A stretch of DNA of 17,150 nucleotides from RGIG3009 sp045578625. Lineage in GTDB: Bacteria > Bacillota > Clostridia > Oscillospirales > Acutalibacteraceae. The stretch lies in assembly GCA_045578625.1 (NCBI GenBank), contig JAZNKN010000024.1, positions 1-17,150 on the forward strand, given 5' to 3'. Of this stretch, positions 14,378-17,150 are shown in pieces. A model generated the notes under the pieces. It ran no database searches. It had not been told where the DNA came from and saw only the letters and a list, made by a program, of their open reading frames with translations. Position 1 is the first letter of the stretch. Each line of letters begins with the position of its first letter. The position numbers and the translations under genes were made by a program.

Positions 14378-15277
14378 TTATTCCGTTGCCGTTTTTTTGC
14401 TGTGCGAGGGGAGATTGGCCAGGATGACCGCGCCGAACATCAGCGCGCAGCCGATGCCTTCGCGCAGCGAAACGGTCTGATGCAGGACAGCCCAACCGCA
14501 CAGCACGGAGAATACCGACTCCAGACTGAGCAGCAGCGTGATGACCGTGGGGTTGGAGTCTTTTTGCGCCATGATCTGCAGGGTGTAAGCTAACGCACTG
14601 GAAAACACCGCGCTGTAGAGAATCGGTCCCCAACCGTTCAAAATCATGGAAACCGTTGGCGCCTCAAAAATCAGTGCCAACACCGTGCTGACGGCAGCGA
14701 CGACAAACAACTGAGCGCAGCACAGGTGGATACCGTGGATGTGGGGGACGCGGTCGATGAGCAGGATCTGTATGGCAAAGAATACGGCGCACGTCAGGAT
14801 CAGTATATCACTGCTTTGGATAGTCAGCGCTTCGGTGACGCATAACAAGTACAGGCCGATCAAGGCGATCGCGGTGCTGATCCAGACAGCCAGCGTGGTG
14901 CGACGGCGGCAGAACAGACCGAAGATGGGGACCAGTACCACGTATAAGGATGTGATAAAGCCGGCCTTGCCCGGGTCGGTGCCGGCGCCGACGCCGGCCT
15001 GCTGCAGGTTGGTGGCGACCGTCATAGCCGCACCGCAGGCCAGACCGCCGAGAAGCAGATCGCGACGGTAGGTCGTCTTGTGCGCGGTGGGAATGACCAG
15101 ATGCTTTTTTAGCATCAGAGACAGCAGTAGCAGCAGAAACGCGCCGATCCAGGAGCGGGTAGCGGTGTAGGTGAAGGGGCCGACCGACTGGGCAGCCAGC
15201 TCCTGCGCCACAAAGGTAGAGCCCCAGAAAAACGCGGCAAGCAGCGCGCACACCGAGGCGCGCAGATTCTTTGACAT
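14378..15277 (-). CDS. EamA/DMT family transporter
   Basis: A 299-residue membrane protein of the drug/metabolite transporter superfamily, about ten helices in two EamA repeats. Typical signatures are LLAAFFWGSTFVAQ near the start, ATNLQQAGVGAGTDPGKAGF and TSLYVVLVPIFGL in repeat one, and SSALAYTLQIMAQK with LLLSLESVFSVLCGW in repeat two. Such proteins export or import amino acids or other small metabolites; the substrate is unknown. I chose the ATG at 15277; an in-frame ATG at 15289 is possible and neither has a strong ribosome binding site (GAGTGG is four bases before 15277). The longer frame back to 15556 crosses the promoter region and is not coding. It is transcribed alone, divergently from the flippase gene. 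Confidence 0.92.
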   Translation of the reverse strand: MSKNLRASVCALLAAFFWGSTFVAQELAAQSVGPFTYTATRSWIGAFLLLLLSLMLKKHLVIPTAHKTTYRRDLLLGGLACGAAMTVATNLQQAGVGAGTDPGKAGFITSLYVVLVPIFGLFCRRRTTLAVWISTAIALIGLYLLCVTEALTIQSSDILILTCAVFFAIQILLIDRVPHIHGIHLCCAQLFVVAAVSTVLALIFEAPTVSMILNGWGPILYSAVFSSALAYTLQIMAQKDSNPTVITLLLSLESVFSVLCGWAVLHQTVSLREGIGCALMFGAVILANLPSHSKKTATE

Positions 15278-15308
15278 ATGACCACTCATTTCATCGCGGG
15301 ATTGTAAC

Positions 15309-15337
15309 AGCATAGCACAGCCAGACGAAAAAAGCAA
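15309..15337 (-). promoter_or_regulatory. Promoter of the EamA transporter gene
   Basis: Minus-strand -35 TTGCTT (15332-15337) and -10 TATGCT (15309-15314), spacer 17, with an extended -10 TG one base before the -10. The leader before the start codon is short. Confidence 0.65.
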
Positions 15338-15351
15338 GGGATACACCCTTG
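15335..15351. promoter_or_regulatory. Candidate operator: inverted repeat between divergent promoters
   Basis: CAAGGG-ATACA-CCCTTG is a perfect 6-bp inverted repeat. One arm overlaps the -35 of the EamA promoter and the other overlaps the -35 of the flippase promoter. A protein bound here would block both promoters. No regulator gene is adjacent, so the binder is unknown. Confidence 0.5.
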
Positions 15352-15377
15352 ACAGCGAGCGTTTTTCTCGGTATTCT
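15349..15377 (+). promoter_or_regulatory. Promoter of the flippase gene
   Basis: -35 TTGACA (15349-15354) and -10 TATTCT (15372-15377) with a 17-base spacer. The GTG at 15410 follows AAGGAGGAG at 15397-15405. Confidence 0.82.
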
Positions 15378-15409
15378 ATTAAGGTACTATAGTATAAGGA
15401 GGAGAGTTT

Positions 15410-16804
15410 GTGGATAAGTATAAGCGTTTGGCATCGAATACGATGATCTTTGCTATCGGCACGTTCAGCTCTAAGCTGCTCTCCTTCTTCCTTACTCGTT
15501 TGTACACCGAGGTGTTGGATCGGGCTCAGTACGGTGTGACCGACCTCATCCAACAAAGCGGCAACCTGCTACTGCCGTTGGTGACGCTCGGGATTACCAA
15601 CGCTGTCGTGCGGTTCGGCTTGGATAAGGGTGTCAAAAAACAGGATGTCTTTACTACTGGCTTATTATCCCTGCTTGCCGGTATGGTGTTGCTGCTACTC
15701 ATCAGCCCACTGCTCGGTATGATCGATCTGCTGACAGAGCATATCTGGCTGTTGTGCCTGTTTGTGCTGATGTCCTCGCTGCGGTCGCTGTGTGCGCAGT
15801 TTGTGCGCGCGCAGAATCGGGTCAAGCTGTTTGCAATCGACGGCATTCTCAGCACCGCCACCACCATTTTGTTTAATGTGCTGTTTTTGGTGGTTCTCAA
15901 AAACACGGTGTTTGGCGGCGTGTTTGGGTATATCTTTTCGATCATCTGCTCGGATGCGCTCTCGGTGGTGTTTCTATTTGTTGTTGCGAAGCTGCACCGC
16001 TACATTCGTTTTCGCGGCATCGATCTCACGCAGTCTCGTGCCATGCTGAAATACTCCATCCCGCTCATCCCGAACACTATCCTGTGGTGGATCACCAACG
16101 TATCCGATCGTTACATCGTGGCGGAGGTCTTGGGCGAGGGGGCGAACGGCTTGTACGCTGCTGCGTATAAGATACCGTCGCTCATAATGCTGGTCTCCGG
16201 TATCTTCATGGACGCGTGGCAGATCTCGGCCTTCACCGAAAAAGAGGGACGCGATCGGTTCTATACCAAGGTCATGTCCACTTATAGTGCGCTACTGTTC
16301 GTGATGGCGTCCGGCGTTATCCTGTGTACGCGGTTGGTACCTCACGTTTTGTTTGCCAAAGAGTATTACGAGGCGTGGAAATACATTCCGCTTCTCGTAA
16401 TCGCTATGGTGTTCACCTGTATGGTGAATTTCCTCGGCAGTATATATATGGTAGAAAAGAAGAGTACGCGTTCGTTGATGACCGCAGCGATCAGCGCGGT
16501 GGTCAATATCGTGCTCAACTTCTTGTGGATCCCTCGCTTCGGCGTCAACGGCGCGGCGGCGGCCACATTGGTCTGCTATCTGTTGGTGTTTGTTATTCGC
16601 TTGTGGGATACCCGGCGGTATATCCGTATCCAATGGGATTATATTCGTCTGATCTTGTGTACGGTGATCCTGATCGCTCAAACGGCGATCCTGCTGTTGG
16701 AAGTGCCGCTGTGGATCGTTTGGGAGGTCTTGCTGTTCGGTGTCGTGCTGGCGCTGTGCGGCAAGGGGATGCTTGAGAGCGCCCGCCGTCTGCTGCGTCG
16801 ATAA
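15410..16804 (+). CDS. Polysaccharide/lipid-linked oligosaccharide flippase (Wzx/MATE-like fold)
   Basis: A 464-residue membrane protein of the MOP superfamily, oligosaccharide flippase type, with about 12-14 hydrophobic helices throughout. Family signatures include the N-terminal FAIGTFSSKLLSFFLTRLYT, then AQYGVTDLIQQ, the conserved YSIPLIPNTILWWITNVSDR in the middle (about 217-236), LYAAAYKIPSL, and VNIVLNFLWIPRFGVNGAAAA near 364-384. Such proteins flip lipid-linked sugar units across the membrane for capsule, teichoic-acid-like or exopolysaccharide assembly. No glycosyltransferase or polymerase gene is adjacent, so the substrate is open. The start is GTG at 15410 with a strong ribosome binding site. 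The gene ends 27 bases before the -35 of the rRNA promoter, with no convincing terminator between them. Confidence 0.9.
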   Translation: MDKYKRLASNTMIFAIGTFSSKLLSFFLTRLYTEVLDRAQYGVTDLIQQSGNLLLPLVTLGITNAVVRFGLDKGVKKQDVFTTGLLSLLAGMVLLLLISPLLGMIDLLTEHIWLLCLFVLMSSLRSLCAQFVRAQNRVKLFAIDGILSTATTILFNVLFLVVLKNTVFGGVFGYIFSIICSDALSVVFLFVVAKLHRYIRFRGIDLTQSRAMLKYSIPLIPNTILWWITNVSDRYIVAEVLGEGANGLYAAAYKIPSLIMLVSGIFMDAWQISAFTEKEGRDRFYTKVMSTYSALLFVMASGVILCTRLVPHVLFAKEYYEAWKYIPLLVIAMVFTCMVNFLGSIYMVEKKSTRSLMTAAISAVVNIVLNFLWIPRFGVNGAAAATLVCYLLVFVIRLWDTRRYIRIQWDYIRLILCTVILIAQTAILLLEVPLWIVWEVLLFGVVLALCGKGMLESARRLLRR

Positions 16805-16860
16805 TTTTTTTGAAAAAATCGAAAAAAAGTGTTGACAAACGCGGTCGGCGGTGATATCCT
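16804..16860 (+). promoter_or_regulatory. Strong rRNA operon promoter with UP-like A/T tracts
   Basis: -35 TTGACA (16832-16837) and -10 TATCCT (16855-16860) with a 17-base spacer. Directly upstream, 16804-16829 is almost pure A/T in T7, A6 and A7 tracts, as expected of an UP element. Transcription should start near 16867. No second promoter was recognised between here and the 16S gene. Confidence 0.82.
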
Positions 16861-16865
16861 AATAA

Positions 16866-17068
16866 CACTGCCCCCTAAAAACGGGGCAGCACGGGACCTT
16901 GAAAATTAAACAATGCAAAGAACAGAATTAACTACCCGTTAATTTAGACGGAAGAAGAAATCCGGGCGATCGAAGAGGATCGCGAAACAGAGAACGCGCA
17001 AGCGTAGAGAAGAGCTAAGACGCTCTGGTAGAGATGGGACCCGGTCGGAAGGCCGGTTCACATACAAT
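16866..17068 (+). promoter_or_regulatory. rRNA leader with a string of small hairpins and a boxA-like site
   Basis: The ~200-base leader contains seven short stem-loops: 16868-16889 (CTGCCCC/GGGGCAG), 16926-16944 (AATTAAC/GTTAATT), 16949-16964 (CGGA/TCCG), 16966-16983 (GCGATC/GATCGC), 16994-17005 (ACGC, GCAA loop, GCGT), 17011-17026 (AGAGC/GCTCT) and 17041-17056 (CCGGTC, GGAA loop, GGCCGG). ACCTTGAAAATTAAAC, following the first hairpin, resembles the boxA/antitermination region of Firmicutes rRNA leaders. The precursor stem that pairs with the 3' side of 16S cannot be judged because that side is outside the window. Confidence 0.6.

Positions 17069-17150
<82 letters not shown>

Overview
The window looks like a moderately GC-rich chromosome segment from a Gram-positive anaerobe of the class Clostridia, probably Oscillospirales/Ruminococcaceae-like. 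This rests on the yloU-fakA-recG gene order, strong AGGAGG-type ribosome binding sites, GTG/TTG starts, T-tailed hairpin terminators, a lipoprotein-type binding protein, and the start of a Firmicutes-like 16S rRNA gene. The genus cannot be fixed from this sequence alone.

Left, minus strand (1-3772): an Asp23/YloU envelope-stress family gene, fakA (fatty acid kinase subunit) and the first 538 codons of recG, read leftwards. A perfect hairpin terminator lies between fakA and recG. Two good sigma-A-type promoters diverge from about 3853-3947, one for this group and one for an aconitase gene.

Centre-left, plus strand (3979-9347): aconitase, then without a terminator four tightly packed genes: an HPr-kinase-like P-loop protein, a PqqD-like small protein, a soluble S24/S26-type (Ser-His) peptidase-like protein and an ABC exporter half-transporter. 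The set ends at a strong terminator. It resembles a peptide-modification/export (RiPP-type) cassette but has no visible precursor peptide or main maturation enzyme. This is the best candidate here for a poorly described system.

Centre (9394-11935): a DegV/FakB fatty-acid-binding protein, the probable partner of FakA; a truncated EamA-transporter remnant on the minus strand; and a cytoplasmic glucuronoyl-esterase-like alpha/beta hydrolase with its own promoter. A long perfect inverted repeat ends the hydrolase gene and probably also the convergent transporter operon.

Right (11939-17150): a polar amino acid ABC importer (binding protein, permease, ATPase; minus strand), a full-length EamA transporter (minus) and a divergent polysaccharide flippase (plus). 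A 17-bp inverted repeat spans the gap between their two -35 boxes. The flippase runs without an obvious terminator into a strong rRNA promoter, a leader rich in small hairpins, and the first ~82 bases of a 16S rRNA gene. No tRNA gene, CRISPR array, insertion sequence or prophage gene was seen.
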